A DNA stretch of 64,000 nucleotides, from IMG/VR virus record IMGVR_UViG_3300028836_000025, positions 1 through 64,000 of that record. The stretch is one strand, 5' to 3'. Numbering within the stretch: the stretch's first letter is position 1; every line of letters starts with the position of its first letter. This stretch comes from a virus. The translations under genes and the position numbers were made by a program. Of the stretch, positions 1 through 5,548 are shown piece after piece. A model generated the notes under the pieces. It searched no databases, was not told where the DNA came from, and saw only the letters and a program-made list of their open reading frames with translations.

Positions 1-30
1 ATACGACTACATTTGGATAATATATATATG
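1..30 (+). promoter_or_regulatory. Repeated early element, copy 1 (truncated by window edge)
   Basis: Reads ATACGAC, 7 nt, then GGATAATATATATATG. It matches the right three quarters of an element found six more times up to position 4,677, with the same 7-nt spacing. The ATG at its 3' end starts the small gene that follows. Its left part lies outside the window. It is a probable early promoter or 5'-leader control element. Confidence 0.6.
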
Positions 31-141
31 AAAACAATACTACAATCCATTCTCTACTATTTAATTCTTGTAATTCTATTTACTATATTTATTATAATAA
101 CTACAAACTTACACAAACTAAATACGATATCAATTGGATAA
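28..141 (+). CDS. Small single-pass membrane peptide, 37 aa
   Basis: A 37-codon ORF starts at the ATG that ends repeated element copy 1 and stops at the TAA inside the GGATAA of copy 2. Residues about 4-24 are an unbroken run of Ile, Leu, Val, Phe and Tyr, a clear transmembrane helix, followed by a short polar tail containing His and Lys. It matches no family that I recognise. Position in the early region suggests a host-membrane-directed early peptide, but that is inference. The tight packing between two control elements favours a real gene. Confidence 0.5.
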   Translation: MKTILQSILYYLILVILFTIFIIITTNLHKLNTISIG

Positions 142-152
142 TATATATGTAA
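113..152 (+). promoter_or_regulatory. Repeated early element, copy 2
   Basis: Reads ACAAACTAAATACGAT, 7 nt, GGATAATATATATGTAAC. It lies between the 37-aa membrane peptide, whose stop codon is inside it, and the paralogue-A gene at 182. Invariant spacing between the two conserved blocks across all copies suggests a protein-binding site such as a promoter. Confidence 0.65.
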
Positions 153-181
153 CAAATAAGAAATCAATTAATTTATATAAC

Positions 182-415
182 ATGTCAAAGTCAAATACTT
201 TAACTACAAAGCGTTTCGTTATACGCAAGTCTTTAATCGGACAAAATACGATAATTACATTCGTGAACAAGAAGAATGAGAAAGTCTCTTATAATCACGA
301 TGAAGTATATAATACTTTCAAAGTACGATTCGATTCAATGAATTGCTTCGCGAAGTATAAGTCATATACAAACTCGAATTGCATTCCAGCGTTTGCAAGA
401 AGTCTAACACTTTAA
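182..415 (+). CDS. Early protein of unknown function, paralogue family A (copy 1)
   Basis: A 77-aa basic protein. An upstream ATG at 134 is in frame but falls inside the repeated control element, so the ATG at 182 is preferred; it also matches the N-terminus of the second copy at 1,717. The two proteins share KRFV.R.SL.GQNT near the start, a Y.HD motif in the middle, and CF.KYKSYT.SN.IP near the end. Function is unknown. Early position, small size and duplication are typical of phage genes that act on host targets, but this is inference. Confidence 0.75.
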   Translation: MSKSNTLTTKRFVIRKSLIGQNTIITFVNKKNEKVSYNHDEVYNTFKVRFDSMNCFAKYKSYTNSNCIPAFARSLTL

Positions 416-425
416 TAGCAGTAAC

Positions 426-692
426 ATGTACGGAAATACATACCCAGCTTTCTATTACTTTGTAATACAAGCAAATCACATAACTCCCGCGGAATACGAC
501 GTGGTTGAGTACGAGAATACCGACGGCGAGTTCTCATTAGCAGAAGCAAGAGAAGAGTTAGAGCAATCTTTCGTGGCTAGACCTTTCCCAGCTCGGGAAG
601 TGCTTTGTGTCGCTTGTGACATTGACGATGCTTATGATATAATTAATAATGCAATCGACTTAGATGAGATGCTACTCGGTAATCAGAATTAA
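426..692 (+). CDS. Small acidic early protein, unknown function
   Basis: An 88-aa acidic protein with an aromatic N-terminus (YPAFYYFV) and a central segment rich in Glu around residues 28-48. There is no membrane segment. It starts 10 nt after the paralogue-A gene and ends just before repeated element copy 3, so it probably shares a transcript with the gene before it. I do not recognise a family. Confidence 0.7.
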   Translation: MYGNTYPAFYYFVIQANHITPAEYDVVEYENTDGEFSLAEAREELEQSFVARPFPAREVLCVACDIDDAYDIINNAIDLDEMLLGNQN

Positions 693-732
693 TACAGACT
701 AGATACGGCAATGGTTGGATAATATATATATG
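693..732 (+). promoter_or_regulatory. Repeated early element, copy 3
   Basis: Reads TACAGACTAGATACGGC, 7 nt, GGATAATATATATATG. It is the most diverged copy in the left block but keeps the 7-nt spacing. The ATG at its 3' end (730) is the likely start of the following gene, so transcription must begin upstream, or the message is almost leaderless. Confidence 0.6.
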
Positions 733-903
733 AATAAATTAATCTTCCTACCTAATAATTTTATAAGCCTCAATGGCTTGATTTATAAGCCTTACCTAAT
801 TGGTGACCTACCTGTTAATTTCGGCTGCCTAATTTATAACGACCGAGATGGCATTGGCCACTGGTTCGGTTATAAGGGCTTCTGTTATATCATAGCTCCA
901 TAA
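730..903 (+). CDS. Early protein of unknown function, paralogue family B (copy 1)
   Basis: A 57-aa protein starting at the ATG that ends control element copy 3; an in-frame ATG at 715 lies within the element. It is a paralogue of the gene at 4,000-4,176: both contain IY.PY.IGDLP.NFGCL and end in WFGYKGFCYI. The pattern of Gly, Trp, Phe and Tyr suggests a compact beta-rich fold. Function is unknown. Both copies sit directly behind a copy of the repeated element, so gene and control site may have been duplicated as a unit. Confidence 0.75.
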   Translation: MNKLIFLPNNFISLNGLIYKPYLIGDLPVNFGCLIYNDRDGIGHWFGYKGFCYIIAP

Positions 904-914
904 TATTTAGAGCA

Positions 915-996
915 TGACAATAGCCTGTTATAAGATAACTATTAATAGGCAAGTGTCACGTTTTATGGTATGACATTATGTCATGACAATTTGTCA
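915..996. promoter_or_regulatory. Cluster of TGACA/TGTCA palindromes, possible operator
   Basis: The first part (915-958) is an imperfect inverted repeat: TGACA, two bases, AGCCT, a loop containing TAAGATAA, then AGGC and TGTCA. Nearly the same palindrome recurs at 11,172-11,213. Two further TGACA/TGTCA pairs follow at 971-983 and 984-996. The cluster lies 65 nt before element copy 4. It could be an operator, or RNA hairpins that end the upstream transcript; no T-run follows, so an intrinsic terminator is less likely. The 904-1,112 gap holds nothing else that I can identify. Confidence 0.5.
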
Positions 997-1061
997 CGCA
1001 CTTTGACGAGTCGCGGTATATCTCTTGCAATATATTCTCATGTAAACAATGTCACTACTTT

Positions 1062-1103
1062 TACAAACTGAATACGAATGTCTTTGGATAATAATAATGT
1101 AAC
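1062..1103 (+). promoter_or_regulatory. Repeated early element, copy 4 (consensus-like)
   Basis: Reads TACAAACTGAATACGAA, 7 nt, GGATAATAATAATGTAAC. It is one of the two copies closest to consensus. An ATG within it is followed immediately by a stop, so the gene behind it uses the ATG at 1,113 or 1,119. Confidence 0.7.
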
Positions 1104-1112
1104 AAAAAACAA

Positions 1113-1373
1113 ATGAAAATGGATAAGAATTATTTCACAATTAAACTAACTTCTGAAAATCAAGTAAAAGAGTTCTTTAACAAATTATATAAAGATGGTT
1201 ACTTATACCACCCAGAAGATGATTCTCATGACATTTGTAATACTGAAGGTAAACTATTCACTGACGAACAATGTGAAAGTTTAAACAGTAGAATGGATGA
1301 AGTGTATGAAATAATGGATGACCCATGTGAGTACATACTAAAATCAATATACAAAAACTTTGAAAATGAATAA
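1113..1373 (+). CDS. Small early protein, unknown function
   Basis: An 86-aa protein behind element copy 4; ATG at 1,113 or 1,119 are both possible. It is mixed charged, with acidic segments near residues 30-45 and 60-75 and no membrane segment. Its last codons overlap the start of the next gene at 1,366, suggesting translational coupling. I do not recognise a family. Confidence 0.7.
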   Translation: MKMDKNYFTIKLTSENQVKEFFNKLYKDGYLYHPEDDSHDICNTEGKLFTDEQCESLNSRMDEVYEIMDDPCEYILKSIYKNFENE

Positions 1374-1527
1374 AAATAGTAATAAAGTTCAACGCTTACT
1401 TGAACTCAAATTAGAACGTAAGCAATTAATAGAATGGATGGATATGTGTGATGCTAACTTTAGTGTTCCCGCTAACGAGAAGTTGTTTGAAATAGAAACA
1501 GAACTCTCTAATCTCAACTCGCTATGA
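1366..1527 (+). CDS. Small helical protein, 53 aa, unknown
   Basis: A 53-codon ORF whose ATG overlaps the end of the preceding gene by 8 nt and whose TGA overlaps the next ATG (ATGA). The first 25 residues are rich in Leu, Lys, Arg and Glu, likely a helix or coiled coil, followed by an acidic helix. Overlaps on both sides are the main support. Function unknown. Confidence 0.55.
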   Translation: MNKNSNKVQRLLELKLERKQLIEWMDMCDANFSVPANEKLFEIETELSNLNSL

Positions 1528-1640
1528 AGTGGGTATGTAAGAAAACAGGTGTCGATAAGACTAGTGAAGTCATCAAAAGACTTGAGCAAATACTTATCAA
1601 AGATGGTTACACTATTGTAAAAAGTAAATCAAAAAGTTAA
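1524..1640 (+). CDS. Small basic protein, 38 aa, unknown
   Basis: A 38-codon ORF joined to the gene before it by an ATGA overlap. It is Lys-rich with one Cys near the N-terminus, and ends directly before repeated element copy 5. Composition fits a small nucleic-acid-associated peptide, but there is no motif to prove it. Confidence 0.5.
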   Translation: MKWVCKKTGVDKTSEVIKRLEQILIKDGYTIVKSKSKS

Positions 1641-1641
1641 T

Positions 1642-1683
1642 TACAAACTGAATACGAATACCAACGGATAATAATAATATAAC
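1642..1683 (+). promoter_or_regulatory. Repeated early element, copy 5 (consensus-like)
   Basis: Reads TACAAACTGAATACGAA, 7 nt, GGATAATAATAATATAAC, almost identical to copy 4. It precedes the second paralogue-A gene. Confidence 0.7.
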
Positions 1684-1716
1684 GAAACAATGTTGTTTCA
1701 AACTAAATTCAATAAG

Positions 1717-1956
1717 ATGAGTCAGAATACTCTACAATCAAAGCGCTTTGTGTTGCGCCAATCGCTAGTCGGTCAAAACACTAATGTTGAGGTTACCTTT
1801 AAGAACGGTAACACAGTAACATATTCTCATGACAAAGCATTCGCTATCATGAAAGATAAGTTAGAATCTCTTGCGTGCTTTCAGAAGTACAAGAGTTATA
1901 CTGCTTCAAACAACATACCAGTGGTACTTCGCGGTACTGACTGTATAGTTGAGTAG
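1717..1956 (+). CDS. Early protein of unknown function, paralogue family A (copy 2)
   Basis: A 79-aa protein if started at ATG 1,717, which aligns with the start of copy 1 at 182; an upstream in-frame ATG at 1,690 would add nine residues. It shares KRFVLRQSLVGQNT, Y.HDKAF and CFQKYKSYTASN.IP with copy 1, so the two arose by duplication. Both copies follow the repeated element. The start of the structured RNA region lies directly after it. Function unknown. Confidence 0.75.
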   Translation: MSQNTLQSKRFVLRQSLVGQNTNVEVTFKNGNTVTYSHDKAFAIMKDKLESLACFQKYKSYTASNNIPVVLRGTDCIVE

Positions 1957-2210
1957 TAGAAATGAAGTCCAGTTAGTTAGGTGTTTCCTGGTGAAATCAA
2001 ATATGAACACTTAAACATTAAAACCAGTAAGTCGAGGTGCGTTTATTAAAGTAACGATAACACGGCGCAGTAAGAGTTAAAATACATGTAGTAATCTGGA
2101 ACGGAACTCGACGGAGTGGAAGAACCGATAGATACCAGTGGATTGCAGGTGGGTTGATAGAACAATCTTCTATTAACTTGGGGTTCGACTCCTCTGCATG
2201 TACTAAATAA
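1957..2210 (+). ncRNA. Structured RNA 1 with tRNA-like 3' end
   Basis: No gene fits here. The best defined part is 2,083-2,203: a 7-bp acceptor-like stem (2,083-2,089 with 2,196-2,202) and a T-arm with loop TTCGACT (2,184-2,190, four pairs). Between them is a nested arm: 2,096-2,099 with 2,135-2,138, 2,102-2,104 with 2,125-2,127, and ACTC-GACG-GAGT at 2,106-2,117. Next is a 9-bp hairpin (2,153-2,161 with 2,169-2,177) whose 7-nt loop contains CAATC, complementary to GATTG at 2,141-2,145, a pseudoknot. At 121 nt it is too long for a normal tRNA and has no obvious anticodon arm. CCA is not encoded. The class is unknown to me; an interrupted tRNA is the alternative. Confidence 0.55.
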
Positions 2211-2219
2211 TAAGAAACA

Positions 2220-2336
2220 ATGAATATATTAGCAATGTTGGCAGTCGCCAACGACCTATTCCCAGATAAGTCACCATTTGACTTAACTCAAGTGGAGTTA
2301 GAACAAGTAAGAGAAATCTATGAAGATTACAATTAA
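2220..2336 (+). CDS. Small acidic protein, 38 aa, unknown
   Basis: A 38-codon ORF starting 17 nt after the end of the tRNA-like structure. It has a short hydrophobic N-terminus (residues 1-10), then an acidic helix rich in Glu, Gln and Leu. It is not long enough for domain assignment. Support comes from its fit between the RNA and the next gene. Confidence 0.45.
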   Translation: MNILAMLAVANDLFPDKSPFDLTQVELEQVREIYEDYN

Positions 2337-2349
2337 ACTATAAGAAGTA

Positions 2350-2559
2350 ATGATAGAAAAAATTAACCTTAAATGGGGTGACTCAACCGACTTGCTCCTA
2401 CAACTTAATGAACTCAAAGCATTAGTTGAGATATTAGTGGATTATAACTACGATGACGAAGAAAACCACTTTTATGAAACAATAGATGATGATGGGAAAG
2501 GTGGTGAAGACCACATATTCCACACTATAACCAAACTACGTAATTTAATACAAGAATGA
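2350..2559 (+). CDS. Small acidic protein, unknown function
   Basis: A 69-aa acidic protein with two predicted helices (residues 12-31 and 56-69) flanking a strongly acidic loop of Asp, Glu, Gly and His. No membrane segment and no family recognised. Its stop overlaps the ATG of the next gene at 2,556, so the two are probably co-translated. Confidence 0.65.
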   Translation: MIEKINLKWGDSTDLLLQLNELKALVEILVDYNYDDEENHFYETIDDDGKGGEDHIFHTITKLRNLIQE

Positions 2560-2690
2560 AAAATACACTCAAGTTTACCCACAAAGTGATCGAGCTCTCT
2601 GCTCTCACGTTGATAGCTATTAACCTTTGCGCATTTGCGTTCGGAATGGCGACTATAGTAATCACAGTAGTACAAGACTACGTGCTATGA
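2556..2690 (+). CDS. Small membrane protein, 44 aa
   Basis: A 44-codon ORF coupled by ATGA overlaps at both ends. Residues about 13-40 form one long hydrophobic segment with two Ala/Gly-rich parts, a likely single transmembrane helix after a basic N-terminus. It may act on the host membrane early in infection, but there is no direct evidence. Confidence 0.55.
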   Translation: MKNTLKFTHKVIELSALTLIAINLCAFAFGMATIVITVVQDYVL

Positions 2691-2836
2691 GAGACTTAGT
2701 GCTAAAATTTGGCCAAGAAATTGTAGAATACACTATAAAAGTAGACATGTTAAGTGATGATGAAATCGCAGACACTGACTACTTAGAAGATAGAATTCTA
2801 ACACACCTAAAAACTCTAAAAACATTAGAATCATGA
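2687..2836 (+). CDS. Small helical protein, 49 aa, unknown
   Basis: Start chosen at ATG 2,687 because it overlaps the preceding stop as ATGA; a longer frame exists upstream but would overlap the membrane protein. The protein is mixed charged and probably alpha-helical, with an acidic centre. Its end overlaps the next gene by ATGA. Function unknown. Confidence 0.55.
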   Translation: MRDLVLKFGQEIVEYTIKVDMLSDDEIADTDYLEDRILTHLKTLKTLES

Positions 2837-3123
2837 GAATTAAAATTAAACTATATAAAGCAAGAACGCTTACGACGGGTTTCCGTTGTCCAATAACTGA
2901 TCAAGAGTATTCTATACTCTGGCCAAAAAGATGGATTTATCGTGATAACGAGCTAACAGTGTTAAATACTGGTGAGTTCTCACGTGAGTGGTGCTACGAC
3001 GCTCGTAAGGCTATTCAAGCAGAAAATAGCAGACTATTCGATGAAACGGGTAGATGTAACTGGAAGAGTGGCGACTATGTGTCGATGCCAAGTAAATATT
3101 ACGAGAATGGACTACAAAGATGA
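2833..3123 (+). CDS. Small early protein, unknown function
   Basis: A 96-aa basic protein with several Trp and Tyr residues and three Cys (in FRCPI, EWCYD and GRCNW). The Cys are not arranged as an obvious zinc site. It starts by ATGA overlap with the gene before and overlaps the next gene by 17 nt. I do not recognise the family. Confidence 0.65.
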   Translation: MRIKIKLYKARTLTTGFRCPITDQEYSILWPKRWIYRDNELTVLNTGEFSREWCYDARKAIQAENSRLFDETGRCNWKSGDYVSMPSKYYENGLQR

Positions 3124-3232
3124 GATGAAAGTGTTAGATACTCTAGCACATAAATACTTTAGTGAATTTGGTTTTATGACCTGTACTGAAGAAGAGATGA
3201 GTTTTTTACTAGATAAACTAAAAAAGAAGTAA
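3107..3232 (+). CDS. Small acidic helical protein, about 41 aa
   Basis: The frame is open from 2,972, but that longer version lies on top of the previous gene. ATG 3,107 (or 3,125) gives a compact protein of 41 or 35 residues with an acidic centre (TEEE) and a Lys-rich C-terminus. It ends 1 nt before the next start. Start choice is uncertain. Confidence 0.45.
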   Translation: MDYKDEMKVLDTLAHKYFSEFGFMTCTEEEMSFLLDKLKKK

Positions 3233-3233
3233 G

Positions 3234-3431
3234 ATGAAGAATTTAATTGAACAATTAAAAGAAGAAATCAATGAAGCGTATGACTTCTTTGATGGAGAAG
3301 CGCATTTCGATGATGCTTTCGAACAAGCTGGTTTTGATGAAGATAATCTAAGAATATTTGATTGTGGATACATCAAAGGGATGGAGTGTGCTTTAAGTAA
3401 ATTACTAGAAATATACCAAGAAGATGAATGA
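3234..3431 (+). CDS. Small acidic protein, unknown function
   Basis: A 65-aa strongly acidic protein with helical N- and C-termini and the central segment DGEAHFDDAFEQAGFDEDN. It overlaps the next gene by 8 nt. Highly acidic early phage proteins sometimes mimic DNA, but length and composition alone do not show that here. Confidence 0.65.
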   Translation: MKNLIEQLKEEINEAYDFFDGEAHFDDAFEQAGFDEDNLRIFDCGYIKGMECALSKLLEIYQEDE

Positions 3432-3972
3432 TACACTAATGACACTAGCGACGATGAACATGCTCGGAATGAAGGATGTTTCCTCGCGCACACAGAAAAA
3501 AAGAGGAACTCAAGTATTTGAGCTACCGATCAAAAATAGATGGAGAGGTGAAAACTTCATACGAGTAGCGAGCTACAAGTCGGGTTATGTAAGACGGGTG
3601 GATAAAAACAGCTATTGCTGGCAATTAAACAAGACTAGAGAAGGTACCACGATATATAGAAATGGTATCTATCATGGTATAGAGCGTATTTTAATACCCT
3701 CTGGTGAGGATAGATTAAGATATCTGTTGAACTTTTGTATAAAGAATTACTACATAGGTCACGCTAATCTTATTCACAACGGTGAGTATATACCAAAATG
3801 GCAAGCCGCACAAACAGATGGTAAACCATGTATATGTCGAGTTACTAGTGACGCTCTGAAAGATAAGAACGTACATTTAATAATTACTACGAAAGATCGA
3901 GTTATGAACGAGTTGAAAGACAAAATGGACGAGTTTGTAGAATATGTAAACATGCGAAATAATACAAACTAA
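3424..3972 (+). CDS. Early protein of unknown function, 182 aa
   Basis: The largest gene of the first 5 kb. The N-terminal 25 residues are Met-rich, followed by a basic stretch (TQKKRGTQ), and the body has many Arg, Lys, Tyr and Trp residues, a profile consistent with nucleic-acid contact. No enzymatic motif is evident. Its TAA stop lies inside control element copy 6 (AACTAAATACG), so there is no intergenic space. Confidence 0.7.
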   Translation: MNDTLMTLATMNMLGMKDVSSRTQKKRGTQVFELPIKNRWRGENFIRVASYKSGYVRRVDKNSYCWQLNKTREGTTIYRNGIYHGIERILIPSGEDRLRYLLNFCIKNYYIGHANLIHNGEYIPKWQAAQTDGKPCICRVTSDALKDKNVHLIITTKDRVMNELKDKMDEFVEYVNMRNNTN

Positions 3973-4002
3973 ATACGAACCGCCATGGATAATAATAATA
4001 TG
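3963..4002 (+). promoter_or_regulatory. Repeated early element, copy 6
   Basis: Reads TACAAACTAAATACGAA, 7 nt, GGATAATAATAATATG. It overlaps the end of the 182-aa gene and supplies the ATG (4,000) of the second paralogue-B gene, the same arrangement as in copy 3. Confidence 0.7.
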
Positions 4003-4176
4003 AAAACATTTAAACAATTAAAAGACAACAAGATAGAGCTTGGTGGCGTAATCTATCGTCCATACTTTATCGGAGATTTACCTAACAACTTCGGTTGCTT
4101 AGAATATGACGGCAATGATGGTATCCACGAGTGGTTCGGCTACAAAGGGTTCTGTTATATAAAAGATAAGAGATGA
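4000..4176 (+). CDS. Early protein of unknown function, paralogue family B (copy 2)
   Basis: A 58-aa protein starting at the ATG that closes element copy 6. It shares IYRPYFIGDLP.NFGCL and WFGYKGFCYI with the protein at 730-903, with an acidic DG-containing loop between the two blocks. The end overlaps the next gene by ATGA. Function unknown. Confidence 0.75.
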   Translation: MKTFKQLKDNKIELGGVIYRPYFIGDLPNNFGCLEYDGNDGIHEWFGYKGFCYIKDKR

Positions 4177-4334
4177 GTAGAGAAGACGTAAATAAGTATA
4201 TGAAGACAGATGGACCATACTGTCCATGGGAACATGCTTATCAATTAGCGAAACCACATTACACAAGAGAAGAGATCGATGAGATGCTATTTTGTGAAAT
4301 AGACGAGCTATTAAATCAAGAAGATGATGACTAG
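4173..4334 (+). CDS. Small acidic protein, 53 aa, unknown
   Basis: A 53-codon ORF beginning by ATGA overlap with paralogue B copy 2 and overlapping the next gene by 11 nt. It contains a central aromatic patch (GPYCPWEHAY) and an acidic C-terminus ending in EDDD. No family recognised. Confidence 0.55.
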   Translation: MSREDVNKYMKTDGPYCPWEHAYQLAKPHYTREEIDEMLFCEIDELLNQEDDD

Positions 4335-4647
4335 ATACGAAGAAATAGAGTTTAATAAGCTAACAGCTTTACTTAAAGAAAGCGGAATTGAATACGAAGA
4401 CACCACTTGGGGTAATGATGTAACCGCATCAATATCAGTGCTTCTACCACGCGTCGCTGAGTTTTTAGACGGTAGACCACATTGGCTTGAGGAAGAGTTT
4501 CAAATATACATACCTAACTCCCACGAGCATGACGCAGAAAATGAGAAGTATAATACCTTTGCTGTGACTTTGATCGAACAGGGACACACTACAGACTTCC
4601 GAAGAGCGGAAGAGGTGATGGAGTATTTAAAAGGTTTTACAAACTGA
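4324..4647 (+). CDS. Early acidic protein, 107 aa, unknown
   Basis: Starts at ATG 4,324 or 4,327. It is acidic with predicted alternating helix and strand. Its TGA stop lies inside element copy 7 (AACTGAATACG). No membrane segment or catalytic motif is seen and I do not recognise the family. Confidence 0.65.
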   Translation: MMTRYEEIEFNKLTALLKESGIEYEDTTWGNDVTASISVLLPRVAEFLDGRPHWLEEEFQIYIPNSHEHDAENEKYNTFAVTLIEQGHTTDFRRAEEVMEYLKGFTN

Positions 4648-4677
4648 ATACGAATCACCATAGATAATATATATATG
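4638..4677 (+). promoter_or_regulatory. Repeated early element, copy 7
   Basis: Reads TACAAACTGAATACGAA, 7 nt, then AGATAATATATATATG; the first G of the GGATAAT block is A here. Its terminal ATG (4,675) opens a 7-codon leader ORF that ends in TAATG with the next gene's start at 4,698, so leader translation could feed ribosomes into that gene. Confidence 0.65.
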
Positions 4678-4697
4678 AAACAAACAAATACAATGTA

Positions 4698-5078
4698 ATG
4701 GATAAAAAAGAATTAAAGATCAAGCTGGAAGCACTTGAAGTCAACGTCGAAGTAAGACGTGATGAACTAGGTTTTGCTATGTCAGCCGCGCAAATAGCGA
4801 GAGAAGAGTTAGCTAACTTAGGTAAACCAGTGATAACTGAAGATGTCGCAAACCAAATAGTAAGTAAAGTATGTGAAGCTTTTCAAGAAGTATTATGTAA
4901 TATTGACTCTGACAGCATAGAGATCGATTTTAGCATGGACTATGATAACCGAATTGTAGTAGATGGTATTAGTGGTTTTGATGAGGTAGATGCAGATGAA
5001 GACTCTATAATGGAAATATTGATAGACACTTTCAATATAGACCACAGTAATAGCGAGGATGGTAACGATACAGATTAA
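4698..5078 (+). CDS. Acidic early protein with N-terminal coiled coil
   Basis: A 126-aa protein. Residues 1-40 are a predicted coiled coil (alternating Leu, Val, Glu and Lys) and residues 60-126 are strongly acidic. The start couples by TAATG to a 7-codon leader in the last control element. It is the last gene before the large structured RNA. Function unknown; the acid-rich C-terminal half could bind a basic partner. Confidence 0.7.
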   Translation: MDKKELKIKLEALEVNVEVRRDELGFAMSAAQIAREELANLGKPVITEDVANQIVSKVCEAFQEVLCNIDSDSIEIDFSMDYDNRIVVDGISGFDEVDADEDSIMEILIDTFNIDHSNSEDGNDTD

Positions 5079-5080
5079 GT

Positions 5081-5536
5081 GTTATACTTGAACTAGTAGA
5101 CGTTTTCGCGAGCTAGTTAGTATAACCAAACCCGGCGGGGTATAACGCAGACCCGGCGGGGTCACTAAGCGCAAAAAAGCTCGACGGAGCAAGGCTGTAT
5201 ATGCATGTGAACCCTGAAAATGGGGATAGCGGGTAGACAGTAACGGGTCGAGGTAGTCTATGCTACCGTAATGCCACCGAATAATAGGACGCAGGTAGCT
5301 CCTGTATTGAAGGCTAAGATCACGCAGAGAGTTGGGACCGCAGGCGTGCGGAGCCGGCAGTGACATGCCACAACTCTTTGCTTTAAAGGGGGTGAAAATG
5401 GTAACGCACACTGGACAGAAGACAGTATCTTCGCTGGAAGTTGGCCCGTAAATCTACAAGATAGTAGGCCACCAACTCAAGCAAGACAGTATCTCAAAGC
5501 ATTGCGTACGAGGGTTCGATTCCCTCCACCTCCACA
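5081..5536 (+). ncRNA. Large structured RNA 2 (candidate ornate phage RNA)
   Basis: About 455 nt with no plausible gene and clearly more G+C than its surroundings. Inverted repeats are dense: 5,081-5,088 with 5,119-5,126 stacked on 5,091-5,096 with 5,113-5,118; two identical ACCC-GGCG-GGGT hairpins (5,130-5,141 and 5,151-5,162); GCTC-GACG-GAGC (5,179-5,190); 5,252-5,256 with 5,263-5,267; 5,292-5,295 with 5,301-5,304; and a three-way junction closed by 5,329-5,334 with 5,371-5,376 that holds CCGCA-GGCG-TGCGG (5,338-5,351) and GGCA/TGCC (5,356-5,369). It ends in a tRNA-like domain, listed separately. Size and architecture recall the GOLLD/ROOL kind of phage RNA, but I cannot show homology. Confidence 0.6.
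5388..5534 (+). ncRNA. tRNA-like 3' domain of structured RNA 2
   Basis: A 7-bp acceptor stem (GGGGGTG 5,388-5,394 with CACCTCC 5,527-5,533) and a perfect 5-bp T-arm (5,510-5,514 with 5,522-5,526, loop TTCGATT). A helix at the anticodon-stem position joins 5,401-5,408 to 5,503-5,509 with one bulged A, an arrangement like tmRNA. Inside is a hairpin (5,439-5,444 with 5,472-5,477) whose loop carries AAGATA (5,458-5,463), complementary to TATCTT at 5,426-5,431. At 147 nt, and with no tag-peptide frame that I can identify, it is not an ordinary tmRNA or tRNA. An intron-bearing tRNA is the alternative. Confidence 0.55.
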
Positions 5537-5548
5537 AATTAAAATACT

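Noticed and set aside
2627-2686. N-terminal extension of the small protein at 2,687
   Set aside because: It overlaps the small membrane protein in a different frame, while ATG 2,687 gives a clean ATGA junction.
5082-5411. A 109-codon open frame on the - strand through the structured RNA region
   Set aside because: It follows from the GC-rich hairpins, has an implausible composition, and would face against the + strand operon. The dense inverted repeats explain the region better.
5388-5534. An ordinary tmRNA
   Set aside because: The ends and the first helix fit, but at 147 nt there is no room for the tag-peptide frame and set of pseudoknots of a standard tmRNA, and I see no resume codon or tag.
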